Source: Flavobacteriaceae bacterium (GTDB lineage Bacteria; Bacteroidota; Bacteroidia; Flavobacteriales; Flavobacteriaceae). From it: DNA of 32,917 bases. Below are positions 1-6,499 of the stretch, in pieces. The notes under the pieces were generated by a model that saw only the letters and a list, made by a program, of their open reading frames with translations, ran no database searches and had not been told where the DNA came from. The position numbers and the translations under genes were made by a program. The DNA lies in the NCBI GenBank assembly GCA_024644725.1, contig JAHEHE010000025.1, forward strand, positions 1-32,917. Direction: 5' to 3'. The stretch's first letter is position 1; each line of letters opens with the position of its first letter.

Positions 1-947
1 GGCCGTTCCGGTTTCAGAACGCCCCTGCTATGGCCGGTCCAGGTTATGAATTTGTCATTGGCAAATTGATATGTGACCTGCTGGTTATCCGGAAACTCCC
101 AGTCGTCATCGAAAGTGTACTTGCCTCCGAATGACGTTACTGTTTCAGGTAGGTCCACATTCAAAGCCCAACGGCAAATATCAATTTCATGTGTTCCATT
201 ATTGTGGATCTCACCCGTGCCCCAATTTCGAAACCAATGCCAGTTGTAGGGATGCACATTGTCTTTGTAGGTGGATCTCGGAGCAGGCCCTTGCCACAGT
301 TCCCAGTCAAGCGAACCGGGGACAGGAATCTCTTTTCCAATGCCGATTGATCCCCTATTGTTTGAATAATAGGCTTCACCTTTGTAAACTTCACCGATGA
401 TGCCGGCTTTTATGTCGGCTATGGCATGCTGAGTTGAAACCGCCGATCGCTGCTGGTTTCCCATTTGCACTTTCATGCCATATTTCTTTTGTGCCTCTTT
501 GATCAGGTCATTTTCATAGGGGTTATGACTGCAAGGCTTTTCAACGTAAACATGCTTGCCGGCCTGCATGGCTAAAATCGACATGGGTGTGTGCCAGTGC
601 TCAGGTGTAGCTATAAAAACAGCGTCGACATCTTTGTCTTCCAATATTTTTCTAAAATCTTTTTCAGCTTTAGGGATATATCCGATTCTTTTCTCGCACC
701 ATTCTCCGTGCTCCTTGAGAATAGCATCGTCCACGTCACAGTTATAGAGTACCCGCGCATTCGGATCGTTGTGTATGGCAGCGACATGAGCCTTTCCCCG
801 GCTTCGCACACCCACCACGGCACAATTGATTCTTTCATTGGATCCTATGATTTGCGAAAAACTGTGGGATGGCATTGTCAATCCTCCCAGGGTTAAAGCC
901 ACCGATCCCAGTGAGCTGTTACGGATAAATTTGCGTCTGGAGCTCAT
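1..947 (-). CDS. Gfo/Idh/MocA family oxidoreductase, Tat-exported (partial, C-terminus off the left edge)
   Basis: Reading frame open from the ATG at 947 to the window edge (about 315 residues seen). The N-terminus MSSRRKFIRNSS followed by a hydrophobic stretch (about residues 14-30) fits a twin-arginine signal, so the enzyme probably folds with its nucleotide in the cytoplasm and acts in the periplasm. A Rossmann start (INCAVVGVRSRGKAH) follows, and the family's EKP motif (KHVYVEKPCSHN) is present near residue 125. Family members oxidise or reduce sugars with NAD(P). Its start lies 8 bases beyond the stop of the upstream DUF1080 gene, so the two are almost surely co-transcribed and probably act on the same glycoside. 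The substrate cannot be read from the sequence. Confidence 0.9.
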   Translation of the reverse strand, partial: MSSRRKFIRNSSLGSVALTLGGLTMPSHSFSQIIGSNERINCAVVGVRSRGKAHVAAIHNDPNARVLYNCDVDDAILKEHGEWCEKRIGYIPKAEKDFRKILEDKDVDAVFIATPEHWHTPMSILAMQAGKHVYVEKPCSHNPYENDLIKEAQKKYGMKVQMGNQQRSAVSTQHAIADIKAGIIGEVYKGEAYYSNNRGSIGIGKEIPVPGSLDWELWQGPAPRSTYKDNVHPYNWHWFRNWGTGEIHNNGTHEIDICRWALNVDLPETVTSFGGKYTFDDDWEFPDNQQVTYQFANDKFITWTGHSRGVLKPER

Positions 948-954
948 AAATTCT

Positions 955-2355
955 TTATTTGGTTTTTTCTAATGGCCGTATCTTAATGTTCTTGAACGAA
1001 ACCTGATCTCCGTGATCTTGCAATAGGATTCTTCCTTGTTCCAGTTCTCCAAAATCGCCCCATTTTGCATATTTGCTTTCGGCGACCAATTTTCTGAATT
1101 TCGCGCTTCCTCGTTCATATTCCAAGACCTTGACTCCGTTTATCCAGTGCTCCACATGATTGTTTTTAGAAACAATGTAAGCTGAATTCCATTGCCCGAT
1201 CGGATTGACCGGTTTGTCCGGGTCAGCCCGTATCAGGTCATACAAGGAGGCCATGGTACGTATCCCTTCCATCCTTCCGAGCCTGGCGTCCGGATGAACG
1301 GCATCGTCAAGAATCTGATATTCGAGCCCAATGGCAGATCCATCTCCTTTGTTCAACTCTGTGTCCACATAGTATTTGATTCCGCTATTTGCTCCCTGTG
1401 TGATCCTGAAGTCCACTTTAAGCTCGAAGTCTCCGTACAATTCTTCGGTCACGATGTCTCCTCCTCCTTGAGATTCCCCTCCGCCGCTCGGCAGCACCGT
1501 CAGGACACCCTGTTCAATCATCCATCCTTTTTCCGGAAAGCCATCCAGTCTAGCACCGCGCCACCCCGCTGTAGAGGATCCGTCCCAGAGCATTTTCCAA
1601 CCATCCATTTTTTCCTTGGGAGTAAGCCTATTTTTCGTAAACCGAGGTTCAAGCGTCGACTCTTTCAAGTGTTGATCCAGGTTCTTTGTTCGTATTTTCA
1701 AATTCTTCCAAATCACCTTTTTGCCCGGTTCCTCATCATCTCCAATGCTGTGCACCTGAAGACCTATGAATCCTGATCTCGTTTTATCATCTACCAAATA
1801 AGCCGTTGATTTTTCGTTGACCCAGGTTTTCAAGGTGTCACCTATAACTTCAATTCTGTAATGATTCCAATCATTGGGTCTGAATGCGCCCCGTGCATCC
1901 GGGTTCGAGCTAAGATCATAAAGCCAGCCTCGCCGCCCCTCGTCATAAATGCCCCCGCTCCAAGCGCGATCAGAAGGATCAATTTCAACCTGGTACCCAT
2001 GAACCCGGCCTTTCTGATAATGTTCGAAGCTGTTACTTCGTATCTGTATGCCTGAGTTCATAGACGGGTGCACCTTTACGTCTACTTCAAGAATAAAGTC
2101 GGAATACCTCTTTGTCGTGACTAAAAATGAATTTGGAGTGTTCGACACAGTTCTTCCCACTATTGCACCATCTTTTACCTCATAAATGGCCTGCCCCCCT
2201 TTTTGTTCCCAGCCGCTCAGGGTTTTCCCGTCAAAAAGGTCTTCCCAGGGTGCATTCTCATTCGATTCGTTCTTGCACCCGATCAGGAATAAAAGGGTGC
2301 AAACGGCCAGAAGTCTGAATATCGTAAAAGAGAAATAGGTTGGTGTTGATTTCAT
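955..2355 (-). CDS. Two-domain DUF1080 (3-keto-disaccharide hydrolase family) lipoprotein
   Basis: 466 residues. The N-terminus is a lipoprotein signal ending in the lipobox LIGC (Cys27), so it is anchored in an outer or inner membrane facing the periplasm or outside. Two copies of the PF06439-type jelly-roll follow: the first at about 34-225 (LFDGKTLSGWEQKGG start), the second at about 250-462 (MLWDGSSTAGWRGARLDGF start). Each carries the family's SGI/NSGIKY and GRVHGYQVEIDP or GLEYQILDD type strands. The family contains hydrolases or lyases acting on 3-keto-glycosides, made by Gfo/Idh/MocA-type dehydrogenases, and the gene just downstream is such an enzyme. Family assignment is firm; substrate and which domain is catalytic are inference. 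Confidence 0.9.
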   Translation of the reverse strand: MKSTPTYFSFTIFRLLAVCTLLFLIGCKNESNENAPWEDLFDGKTLSGWEQKGGQAIYEVKDGAIVGRTVSNTPNSFLVTTKRYSDFILEVDVKVHPSMNSGIQIRSNSFEHYQKGRVHGYQVEIDPSDRAWSGGIYDEGRRGWLYDLSSNPDARGAFRPNDWNHYRIEVIGDTLKTWVNEKSTAYLVDDKTRSGFIGLQVHSIGDDEEPGKKVIWKNLKIRTKNLDQHLKESTLEPRFTKNRLTPKEKMDGWKMLWDGSSTAGWRGARLDGFPEKGWMIEQGVLTVLPSGGGESQGGGDIVTEELYGDFELKVDFRITQGANSGIKYYVDTELNKGDGSAIGLEYQILDDAVHPDARLGRMEGIRTMASLYDLIRADPDKPVNPIGQWNSAYIVSKNNHVEHWINGVKVLEYERGSAKFRKLVAESKYAKWGDFGELEQGRILLQDHGDQVSFKNIKIRPLEKTK

Positions 2356-2412
2356 AAAGGCTATGACTTGTCTTGCTTTTGAACGTTAAGATAATGTGAA
2401 GCGATCTAATGA

Positions 2413-2446
2413 CAAAATAAAAAGCCCTGCATTTCTGCAAGGGCTT
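2413..2446 (-). terminator. Intrinsic terminator after the small ORF at 2490-2603
   Basis: Arms 2422-2431 and 2436-2446 form a ten-pair stem (AAGCCCT paired with AGGGCTT, then TGC/GCA, one bulged A) with a four-base loop. In the minus-strand RNA it is followed by UUUAUUUUG. It lies about 44 bases past the stop of the 37-codon ORF and upstream of the DUF1080 gene, so it ends a transcript coming from the 2490-2603 region. Confidence 0.75.
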
Positions 2447-2489
2447 ATTGAATAGTGACAGGTTTACGGGGCACTGACATTCTAAGGAT

Positions 2490-2603
2490 CTAGTAGCCGT
2501 AATTCCTGTGATTCGACCATTGAATTCTTTTGCAATCCTTGAAATTTGAAAAATAGTTGTTTCTGATGGAATCTGCTACGTGGTTATTTAAATTTGCTTT
2601 CAT
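2490..2603 (-). CDS. Possible small protein, 37 residues, unknown
   Basis: ATG at 2601-2603 (minus) to TAG at 2490-2492. The peptide starts MKANLNNHVADSIRNNYF and ends NHRNYGY; it is polar, rich in Asn and aromatic residues, and has no signal peptide or membrane segment. The ORF stands alone between the cold-shock gene's terminator and its own terminator, which is what a real small transcription unit looks like. A GATATTTG element (one mismatch to the Bacteroidota -7 box) lies upstream. I do not recognise a family. The alternative is a non-coding RNA ending at the same terminator. It occupies the otherwise gene-free stretch 2356-2780. Confidence 0.4.
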   Translation of the reverse strand: MKANLNNHVADSIRNNYFSNFKDCKRIQWSNHRNYGY

Positions 2604-2726
2604 GACGTTGGATTTATTGGTTTTTACATGAGCAAATATCCATCAGAACGGCCGTCCCTGAAATTCTTTCTGACTGAGTTGCCGATTTTCAGGGATGAAT
2701 TGTTGGAAATGGTAAAGTTGAGGCAT

Positions 2727-2756
2727 AAAAAAAGCCATTTCCTAAGAAATGGCTTT
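2727..2756 (-). terminator. Intrinsic terminator of the cold-shock gene
   Basis: Perfect 11-bp stem (2731-2741 with 2746-2756, GAAAGCCATTTC arms) and a four-base loop, followed in the minus-strand RNA by a run of seven U. An eight-T run also follows on the plus side (about 2762-2769), so it could work in both directions. It sits just past the stop of the cold-shock gene. Confidence 0.85.
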
Positions 2757-2780
2757 CTATGTTTTTTTTCAACCCAGAGG

Positions 2781-2972
2781 TTAGATCAACTCAACATTGA
2801 TAGCGTTGATTCCTTTTTTTCCTCTTTCTGTTTCAAATTTTACTTTGTCATCTTCTCTGATCTGATCGATAAGTCCACTTTGGTGAACGAATACGTCTTC
2901 ACTTGAATCTGTTGGCTGGATAAATCCAAATCCTTTGGCCTGGTTGAAAAACTTTACTGTACCTTCTTTCAT
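2781..2972 (-). CDS. Cold-shock domain protein (CspA family)
   Basis: 63 residues from the ATG at 2972, the usual length for a single cold-shock domain. RNP1 (KGFGFIQP) and RNP2 (DVFVHQS) are intact, and the start MKEGTVKFFNQAKG is canonical. A longer frame to 3020 exists, but its extra 16 residues are Asn/Ile/Lys-rich leader sequence and are rejected. The protein binds single-stranded nucleic acid and acts as an RNA chaperone in the cytoplasm. It is monocistronic: own promoter about 180 bases upstream, a structured leader, and its own terminator. The long leader suggests post-transcriptional control, as known for enterobacterial cspA. Confidence 0.95.
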   Translation of the reverse strand: MKEGTVKFFNQAKGFGFIQPTDSSEDVFVHQSGLIDQIREDDKVKFETERGKKGINAINVELI

Positions 2973-3145
2973 TATTTCTACTTTATTATTAATTATTTTA
3001 TTGATGAAATTCTTGATCATTGTATCGATTTAAATATAATGCTGCACAAGGAACACTTTGTTCCTGTCAAAACTGGTGAGAAAACTATTAACTTAATTAA
3101 AAATCCGGGCGGATTAAAAAAGAGAAGTGCTGTCTTACTGTTCTT
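2973..3145 (-). promoter_or_regulatory. Long structured 5' leader of the cold-shock gene
   Basis: About 170 nucleotides between the predicted transcription start (near 3145) and the ATG. It contains a perfect 7-bp hairpin with a three-base loop (3049-3055 with 3059-3065, AGGAACA/TGTTCCT) and a weaker 5-bp hairpin followed by a U-rich run (3102-3106 with 3111-3115, AATCC/GGATT). No ORF of note lies in it. Cold-sensing leaders of similar length are known for cspA in enterobacteria; that this one senses temperature is inference. Confidence 0.45.
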
Positions 3146-3150
3146 GGGGG

Positions 3151-3158
3151 CAAAGGTA
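3151..3158 (-). promoter_or_regulatory. -7 promoter box for the cold-shock gene
   Basis: TACCTTTG on the minus strand, an exact match to the Bacteroidota primary sigma -7 consensus TAnnTTTG, followed by GC. No clean TTTG is seen 19-21 bases upstream. It gives a leader of about 170 nt to the cold-shock ATG. Confidence 0.65.
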
Positions 3159-3196
3159 CGCTAATTATATAAAGAAATAGCTAAAAATCAGTAAAA

Positions 3197-3223
3197 TAAA
3201 AAAAAGGCCGCCCAAGCGACCTT
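3197..3223 (-). terminator. Intrinsic terminator of the Hsp20 gene
   Basis: Arms 3204-3211 and 3216-3223 with a four-base loop. One position pairs only as G-U in the minus-strand RNA (it would be a C-A mismatch on the other strand), which fixes the orientation. A U run follows (complement of the A run at 3197-3205). It begins 25 bases past the Hsp20 stop. Confidence 0.8.
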
Positions 3224-3247
3224 CTTTTAATATTCAATTTTCAAACC

Positions 3248-3727
3248 TTAGGAGATCTTGATTGTTCTGGCCGGTTTGGGCTTGGCTTCTTCTTTCTTGG
3301 GAAGAACCACATTCAAGATGCCGTCTTTGTAGCTTGCCTTGATCTTGTCTCCATCTACTGTGTCGGGAAGGACAAAGCTTCTTCTGAAAGAAGCGTATCC
3401 AAACTCTTTTCGAGTGAACTCTTCATTTGTTTCCTCCTTGTTTTCTTCAATTTCGGCAGAGATTAACAACTCTTCGTTTTCAATGCTGATGTTAAAGTTG
3501 TCTTTTTTGAATCCGGGAACAGCCATGTGAACCTCAAAATTCTCAGCCGATTCTTTGATGTTTACTTTGGGAAGCGTCATTCCATTGTTGAAGTTCGATC
3601 TGAAGACTGAAGACATGTCTTCGCTCCAAATATCATTCAAAAAAGTTCCCAAGCCTGGAAACTGATCAACGTTGGGTCTGCTTTTTCTTCTGATTCTTCC
3701 GGTAGGTGTTAAAACTAAATTGCTCAT
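3248..3727 (-). CDS. Hsp20 / alpha-crystallin family small heat-shock protein
   Basis: 159 residues from the ATG at 3727 (MSNLVLTPTG). The alternative upstream start at 3754 is rejected because it overlaps the predicted -7 box. The alpha-crystallin domain runs from about residue 48 (PKVNIKESAENFEVHMAVPGFKKD) to about 150, and holds the family signature GILNVVLPKKEE and, after it, the I-x-I/V tail motif (TIKIS). It is a cytoplasmic ATP-independent holdase that keeps unfolding proteins soluble. It is monocistronic with its own promoter and terminator, between cold-shock and Dps genes. Confidence 0.95.
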   Translation of the reverse strand: MSNLVLTPTGRIRRKSRPNVDQFPGLGTFLNDIWSEDMSSVFRSNFNNGMTLPKVNIKESAENFEVHMAVPGFKKDNFNISIENEELLISAEIEENKEETNEEFTRKEFGYASFRRSFVLPDTVDGDKIKASYKDGILNVVLPKKEEAKPKPARTIKIS

Positions 3728-3751
3728 GATCTTATTATTTTTAGGGTTAAC

Positions 3752-3784
3752 CAAATTTTATTAATTCACCTAACGCATTGCAAA
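3752..3784 (-). promoter_or_regulatory. Probable promoter of the Hsp20 gene
   Basis: On the minus strand, TTTG at 3784-3781, then 20 bases, then TAAAATTTG at 3760-3752 (a -7-like element with one extra base between TA and TTTG). It lies 25 bases before the chosen ATG. The TTTG sits within a small inverted repeat, ATTGC-N4-GCAAT (about 3777-3790). Confidence 0.45.
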
Positions 3785-3793
3785 CGCAATACC

Positions 3794-3822
3794 AAACCCC
3801 TGAACCGGTCATTCAGGGGTTT
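3794..3822 (-). terminator. Hairpin between dps and hsp20, probable terminator of dps
   Basis: Perfect 11-bp stem (3794-3804 with 3812-3822, AAACCCCTGAA / TTCAGGGGTTT) with a seven-base loop. The U tract is short on the minus strand, so termination may be partial. It lies about 90 bases past the dps stop and upstream of the Hsp20 promoter. Confidence 0.6.
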
Positions 3823-3826
3823 TACA

Positions 3827-3841
3827 GCGACATTTTGTCGC
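3827..3841. repeat. Inverted repeat GCGACA-TTT-TGTCGC upstream of hsp20
   Basis: Perfect 6-bp arms around a three-base centre in the dps-hsp20 gap, about 45 bases upstream of the predicted -33 element of hsp20. It may be an operator or an extra RNA hairpin in the dps 3' region. No T run follows, so it is not a terminator by itself. Confidence 0.4.
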
Positions 3842-3908
3842 GAATACAGATTAAATTATGACAATATGTCTGGTCAAATAGAGGTCAAGACCTTGAGGCT
3901 TGAAAGAC

Positions 3909-4454
3909 CTATTTAACCCAGGACGAGAACATCCAGTGCCTTTTCTCAAGGTCCAGAATGAAGTCTGCTATGAGATTTTCGGTGCCAATATCTCCTGTCT
4001 CCAGGGCGGCATTTATTACATCCAGCAAGAGTTCATGTAAAGTTTCATAATCCTGAAGGACGTCTTTCACCATTTCGAACGAGTTCATTTTGTCTTTAGA
4101 CTCATTAATTTGAGATACCTTGAGCACTTCTCTCATGGTCATATCGGGTAGGACCCCGAAGACCCTTATGCGTTCGGCGATAAGATCAATATTCTTTTTC
4201 GCATCGTTGTATTCGTTTTCAAATTCCTCATGGAGTTCAAAAAAATCGGTGCCTTCAATATTCCAGTGCTTGTTTCTCATTTTGTGATAATACACCTGAT
4301 AATTGGCCATCAGTTTCTTGAGCGTAATGACGATCTCTGCTGTTTCCATTGCCGTGAAACCGAGTTTTTTAAAAGGTTTTCTGGTTGAACTTTTAATTTG
4401 CTTTTCTATTTTATTTGTATTCGTTATTGTGTTAGTATCCGCTAAAGCGTTCAT
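3909..4454 (-). CDS. dps: Dps family DNA-protecting ferritin-like protein
   Basis: 181 residues with a four-helix ferritin-like fold. The Dps signature KHWNIEGTDFFELHEEF is at 62-78, and the inter-subunit ferroxidase ligands expected of the family are all present: His63, His75, Asp90 and Glu94 (DLIAERI). The N-terminal tail of about 30 residues is Lys/Thr/Asn-rich and could bind DNA, as known for Dps tails. The protein forms a dodecamer that oxidises Fe(II) with peroxide and stores it. It stands alone after a long AT-rich upstream region, and its neighbours are other stress genes. Confidence 0.93.
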   Translation of the reverse strand: MNALADTNTITNTNKIEKQIKSSTRKPFKKLGFTAMETAEIVITLKKLMANYQVYYHKMRNKHWNIEGTDFFELHEEFENEYNDAKKNIDLIAERIRVFGVLPDMTMREVLKVSQINESKDKMNSFEMVKDVLQDYETLHELLLDVINAALETGDIGTENLIADFILDLEKRHWMFSSWVK

Positions 4455-4822
4455 GTTTTGGAGTTTTAATGTTTAACTTTAATTGATTCCAATTGCAACA
4501 AGACCTATTTCTAAGCCTCAGCTTTAATCTTGGAAATTTAGTTGTGAAGTGATTGAAAGAATCGTAAGGTCATTACAACCTAGAAGATGTTTGAGTGAAT
4601 TGTGTTTCTAGAACTAATCATATGTTTAATATATAGATATTTATTGAAAATGCAAAAATTTAACAGTATTTAACAATTGTAGGCAAGTAAATTGTTCAAT
4701 GAAAAGTGTTTGATGTGCAACATAAATAAAATCTATGCGTTACATGTAAAAAATGATAGTATAGCTTTTTATATTAATAGTAATACTATTATATTTGCAC
4801 TAATTAACAAAGAATCAATCAT
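4455..4822. other. AT-rich divergent intergenic region between dps and the exporter operon
   Basis: 368 bases with no credible gene. It holds the promoters of both flanking units. Besides the sites listed separately, I see a 10-bp palindrome TTACATGTAA at 4740-4749 and two direct copies of ATTTAACA ten bases apart (about 4658-4675). These could be regulator sites; none matches a binding motif that I recognise. Confidence 0.6.
4775..4797 (+). promoter_or_regulatory. Promoter and overlapping inverted repeat of the exporter operon
   Basis: TATATTTG at 4790-4797 matches the Bacteroidota -7 consensus exactly and is 25 bases before the ABC gene's ATG. Immediately upstream and touching it is a perfect inverted repeat TAATAGT-AAT-ACTATTA (4775-4791). 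A repressor bound there would block the -7 box, so this is a plausible operator. The -33 region is T-rich (TTTTT near 4765) without a perfect TTTG. Confidence 0.6.
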
Positions 4823-6499
4823 ATGAAGTCAAAATTCACTCCCTGGGAAAGGTTGGTGCGACTGCTGGAGCTCGAAAAGAAGGACCTGCTCCAAATCCTT
4901 TATTATGCCATATTTTCTGGTATTGTGGCACTATCTCTCCCCCTGGGTATTCAGGCAATCATCAATTTGATACAGGGGGCGCAGATCTCCAGCTCGTGGA
5001 TCGTGCTTGTGCTTCTTGTGACCTTGGGGGTAATTTTTGCAGGTGCCCTTCAGATTATGCAGTTGAGAATAATCGAAACGGTTCAGCAAAGAATATTTAC
5101 TCGTACCTCCTTTGAATACAGCTATCGTTTTCCGAAGATCAAATTGAAAGAACTGCGTAACGTATACCCCCCGGAGCTGGCAAATCGTTTTTTTGACACC
5201 CTCTCGGTTCAGAAAGGTCTTTCCAAACTGCTAATTGACGTTCCTACGGCCATACTGCAAATTATTTTCGCTCTGCTGCTTCTTTCTTTTTATCACCCGT
5301 TTTTCATCATATTCGGGATTCTTTTGTTGTTGCTCATCTTTGTGGTTTTCAAATACACAGCGGTCAGAGGGCTTCAAACGAGTCTCGATGAGTCCAAGAA
5401 TAAATACAAGGTAGCGCACTGGATCCAGGAAATTGCCCGATCCGTAGTGAGTTTCAAGCTGTCAGGAAATACAGACCTGGCGCTGAAAAAGACGGATGGA
5501 TTGGTATTGGGCTATCTGGGTGCCCGGGAGAGTCATTTCCGGATTCTCGTGATACAGGTTGTCCAGATGATCACCTTTAAAGTATTTGTTACTGCTGGTC
5601 TCCTTATCATTGGAGGAGCATTAGTGCTCACTCAGGAGATGAACATAGGACAGTTTGTAGCGGCAGAAATCATCATTCTGCTTGTAATCGCTTCTGTTGA
5701 AAAGCTAATAATAGGTCTCGAATCTTTTTACGACGTATTGACGTCGCTCGAAAAACTGGGTCAGGTAGTTGACAAAGAGCTCGAGCCCCAGCAAGGAGAA
5801 AGGCCTGATTTCAGTGGAGACCTGACTGTTGAACTGGAAAATGTATCCTATCAAGTGTCAGATAGGAACCTCCCCATTCTATCCGATATATCAATGCGTA
5901 TAGAGCCGGGAAGCCGTTTGATGATCCAGGGGGAGTCCGGATCTGGCAAGTCGAGTCTTTTGCGAATGATTGCAGGACTATTGGAGCCGAGTTCAGGCCA
6001 TATGTATGCCAATCAGTTTTCTGTGGAGAGTCTCTATTTGAATCACTACCGACAGCACCTGGGTCTTTCCCTGGCTATGGAGGCGCCTTTCGAAGGAACA
6101 ATTCGCGAGAATATAACGTTTGGGAATCCTGATATTTCCGATGGTGACATTCTCGAGGCTCTTGATCAGGTTGGTCTCACCGGTTTTATCCAAGAGCAGC
6201 CAAAAGGACTAAGCACCATTCTCCATCCTGAAGGAAAGCAGATCTCTTACACGGTTTCGAAGAAACTCGTTTTGGCGCGTGCAATCGCCAAACATCCAAA
6301 GCTCCTGATCCTGGAAGATCCGCTTGATCATTTCAGTCCAAAGGAGTCCAGGCGTCTGATTGATTTCCTGACCCACAAGGATCGGCCGTGGGCACTTATT
6401 GTAGTCAGCGACAACCTGTATTGGGAGGAGCACTGTCATCAGGCCATCGTGCTTGAAAAGGGAAAAATTGTGGAATCCAAATCGCAAGGATCATGTTGA
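4823..6499 (+). CDS. ABC transporter (fused membrane and ATPase domains) of a tripartite exporter, with atypical ATPase motifs
   Basis: 558 residues. The N-terminal half (about 20-310) is an ABC exporter membrane domain with about six hydrophobic segments; the ATPase domain is at about 340-555. Walker A is intact (GESGSGKSS, about 370-378). Other motifs deviate: the Q-loop Gln is not found before GTIREN; the LSGGQ signature is replaced by YTVSKK (about 476-481); Walker B reads LLILEDP, with the usual D-E order reversed; and the switch His region reads VVSDN. No C39 peptidase domain is present. The next two genes encode an adaptor and an outer-membrane channel, so it should energise or gate type I-like export. 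ATP hydrolysis may be weak. The 3' end overlaps the next gene. Confidence 0.85.
   Translation: MKSKFTPWERLVRLLELEKKDLLQILYYAIFSGIVALSLPLGIQAIINLIQGAQISSSWIVLVLLVTLGVIFAGALQIMQLRIIETVQQRIFTRTSFEYSYRFPKIKLKELRNVYPPELANRFFDTLSVQKGLSKLLIDVPTAILQIIFALLLLSFYHPFFIIFGILLLLLIFVVFKYTAVRGLQTSLDESKNKYKVAHWIQEIARSVVSFKLSGNTDLALKKTDGLVLGYLGARESHFRILVIQVVQMITFKVFVTAGLLIIGGALVLTQEMNIGQFVAAEIIILLVIASVEKLIIGLESFYDVLTSLEKLGQVVDKELEPQQGERPDFSGDLTVELENVSYQVSDRNLPILSDISMRIEPGSRLMIQGESGSGKSSLLRMIAGLLEPSSGHMYANQFSVESLYLNHYRQHLGLSLAMEAPFEGTIRENITFGNPDISDGDILEALDQVGLTGFIQEQPKGLSTILHPEGKQISYTVSKKLVLARAIAKHPKLLILEDPLDHFSPKESRRLIDFLTHKDRPWALIVVSDNLYWEEHCHQAIVLEKGKIVESKSQGSC

Noticed and set aside
1192-1776. 194-codon plus-strand frame
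   Set aside because: Antisense to the DUF1080 gene, whose two domains are unmistakable; the translation shows no family motif.
3721-3754. Longer Hsp20 start at 3754
   Set aside because: The extra codons overlap the predicted promoter and MSNLVLTPTG at 3727 is the normal N-terminus for this group.
4600-4800. Very AT-rich stretch as a possible insertion or phage attachment scar
   Set aside because: No target duplications, integrase, transposase remnant or tRNA; it is explained as a divergent promoter region.
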